Below, in pieces: positions 62,120-64,000 of a stretch of DNA of 64,000 nucleotides (the first letter of the stretch is position 1; each line of letters opens with the position of its first letter). Both the position numbers and the translations under genes were made by a program. The stretch comes from Scatophagus argus (taxonomy: Eukaryota; Chordata; Actinopteri; Scatophagidae), in contig NC_058495.1 of the NCBI RefSeq assembly GCF_020382885.2, forward strand, positions 21,310,127-21,374,126, written 5' to 3'. Below the pieces are notes generated by a model, which was not told where the DNA came from, ran no database searches, and saw only the letters and a list, made by a program, of their open reading frames with translations.

Positions 62120-64000
62120 GTAAGCAGCACCAAGATGTCCTTCTCGTCCTGACTGGGCGTATTAATAGATAATCGAAAACAGAACCTATATGCTCTGTAA
62201 AAAATACTACTACTGCTAATAATAATCAAAATAATAAAATACCTTGGCCTACATTGAAGACTATAAGACAATATTTGCTGTTGTATTCATTATTTCAACC
62301 TGCATGTGAAAACCGGGTTTGTCACCGTGTCAGGCACTGACACACCTGCGATATGTTTTTGCTCCCATTAATTAGTCCGGGGTGTTTAATGATCAGCCGG
62401 TGCTGTCGTCTGCAGCGACTATGCAGATGCAGGATGGCTGTTGTTGCAGTCTGTGGGAACACATGCTTTATGCGCTCCACGCTGAGCTAAAATAACACGC
62501 CTGTAAATTAAATGCACGGACCGTAGGACATGAAACCCAACGTCTCTTTCATCTGTAAACAGGGGAACACGGTTTGCGTTCATCAAAAGGCAGGAAATGC
62601 CAGGATTGCAACTGCATCAGCGTGAATTCAGCTTTAAAGGAGTAAATAAAAAAAGAAGAAAGGAAAAGAAAAATCTGTGTCATGCTTCTCGGGAATACAC
62701 AACTTGTCCCCCCATTACTGCATTGTTATGGAGCAAAATAGGCACGCTGTTACTGCTGTCTGCTGGGCCGTATTGATTTCACTGTTATCATATATAAATA
62801 CTGCCTGCGCTCACGCAGCAGTGTTAAGCCCCATTATTAACAGATTCCTGAGCAAGGATGTCTGTCTGGATGTGGAAAAAAAAAATCACCCAAATGCGTT
62901 GTGTGGGTCAGTCAGTGCCTTCAGGGTGATTCACTGCTAGTCCACCTTTTGGTGTGTCTGGGAAACACCTCTCTGTTTTCAGGAGAGGATTTTCCACTTT
63001 TGTGGAAAGTGCTGATTGTTCCTATTTTTGGGTTCTTGTGTTTGCAGGGGCTTTGAATTCTTGGGCCATTGGCAAAGAAAGAGGTTTGGTTGAGTTGTTT
63101 TATTGCAGGGGAAGCTAGGAGGCCATTCCTGCCCTGTTTCATCTTGTTCAGGGGGGATTTTGACACATGTGGGTGTTTGTTTTCTCCCCTCTCTGTTTGC
63201 TAGAATCTTGAAATTGGTTGCATCCCACTCTACTTTTCTATAAAGCGCTCCCTGTGATTTTCATGCTATTTTTAGTGTTACAGTTCAATCAAACACCGTG
63301 GAATTGGTCCTTGACCCAGATTGGTTCAAACACAATGGTATTCTTTTGCCACGCTGTTGCATCAGGGTGACACCGCTCTTTTATGATGCCCTCAAGACAG
63401 GGAGTGACATGGTTTTAGGCTCAGTAGTATTTGACAGACAAACATGCTGGTTTAGTGGGGTGTGTAAAGAGTCGCACACTTACCCTGCTGATCTGAATCC
63501 AGGGCCGTTCATCACACCTTTTACCTGTACATTTGTAAAATGAAAATGTGCTTTTTGCTTCATCGAAAGTTGTGTTTGTGAACACATTGAGTAAAATCCC
63601 TGACCTTTTCAAGTGTTGAAGATGTACTAGTGCCACTGATAATAATAGGGACTTCACCCACATTTCTGCGTTTAAAAACACAAAAGCACAAAGGAGTCAG
63701 ACAAGGTTGTTATTCGTTTGTTGAAATGAGTTGTATGTAAGTGTATGGCTGTGGCTTCACACCGTAAGCTGCCTTTCTTAACCAAACAAGGTGGATTACA
63801 GCCACAGCGGAACATTAAAATGACTTTGGAATACATACTGTAGAGAAATCCCTCCAGGTGTTACCGAGCAAAGGGAAAATGCATAGGAATAATCCCCTCT
63901 GATGTTAGAGCCACATTCCTTTCTTTATTACTCCCCCCACCTCAGCTTAGCAGAATCCAGGTGGATAGCAATCACCAAGATTGCTTTGTTTCGCCCGCTG
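62120..64000 (+). other. Probable long first intron of the unidentified gene
   Basis: No further exon, RNA gene or clear repeat seen. The sequence at 62950-63330 has balanced composition and few low-complexity runs, which is what a conserved noncoding element would look like, but that cannot be tested here. Confidence 0.35.

Overview
The window is a stretch of nuclear genome from a percomorph teleost fish. All genes have introns with GT-AG splicing, intergenic DNA is AT-rich with (TG)n, (AC)n and (GATA)n microsatellites and many teleost interspersed repeats. The gene order is the known fish SWS2-LWS cone-opsin locus followed by gnl3l, tfe3, an MDFI-family gene, cxxc1 and mbd1. Exon borders below were read by hand from splice motifs, frame continuity and remembered family sequences; no alignment or transcript data were available.

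Region by region. 1-6.7 kb: no gene seen; the first ~1 kb carries several YY1-like CCAT/ATGGC elements that look like promoter DNA of a gene to the left (hcfc1 is expected there, but none of its exons lies in the window). 6.8-16.1 kb: three intact five-exon SWS2 (blue/violet) cone opsins in tandem, two SWS2A-type copies then one SWS2B-type copy, with strong signs of gene conversion. 16.1-23.1 kb: intergenic DNA with candidate cone enhancers, a broken Ty3/gypsy fossil with another repeat inserted in it, and smaller repeats. 23.1-25.3 kb: one intact six-exon LWS (red) opsin with the long-wave residues S180, H197, Y277, T285, A308. 27.0-31.7 kb: gnl3l, a circularly permuted nucleolar GTPase. 34.9-38.7 kb: tfe3, a bHLH-leucine-zipper MiT/TFE factor. 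40.5-41.5 kb: on the minus strand and tail-to-tail with tfe3, a four-exon I-mfa (MDFI/MDFIC) family gene. 44.3-48.5 kb: cxxc1. 51.5-59.2 kb: mbd1. 61.6-64 kb: a CpG-rich promoter-like stretch and a probable first coding exon of a gene I cannot name.

How they fit together. The four opsins are co-linear cone pigments expected to be switched by shared CRX/OTX-type regulatory DNA; candidate elements lie between SWS2B and LWS, including a ~24-bp motif present twice. tfe3 beside an MDFI-family gene repeats the arrangement seen at MITF-MDFIC2, TFEC-MDFIC and TFEB-MDFI in mammals, so this looks like the fourth copy of an ancient vertebrate paralogon. cxxc1 and mbd1 are neighbouring CXXC zinc-finger chromatin readers, a pairing also found on human 18q21. 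Nothing resembles a new multi-gene system; the most unusual content is the opsin mosaic, the MDFI-like gene, the duplicated candidate enhancer motif, the perfect 44-bp hairpin and the unusual C-terminal part and splicing of mbd1.
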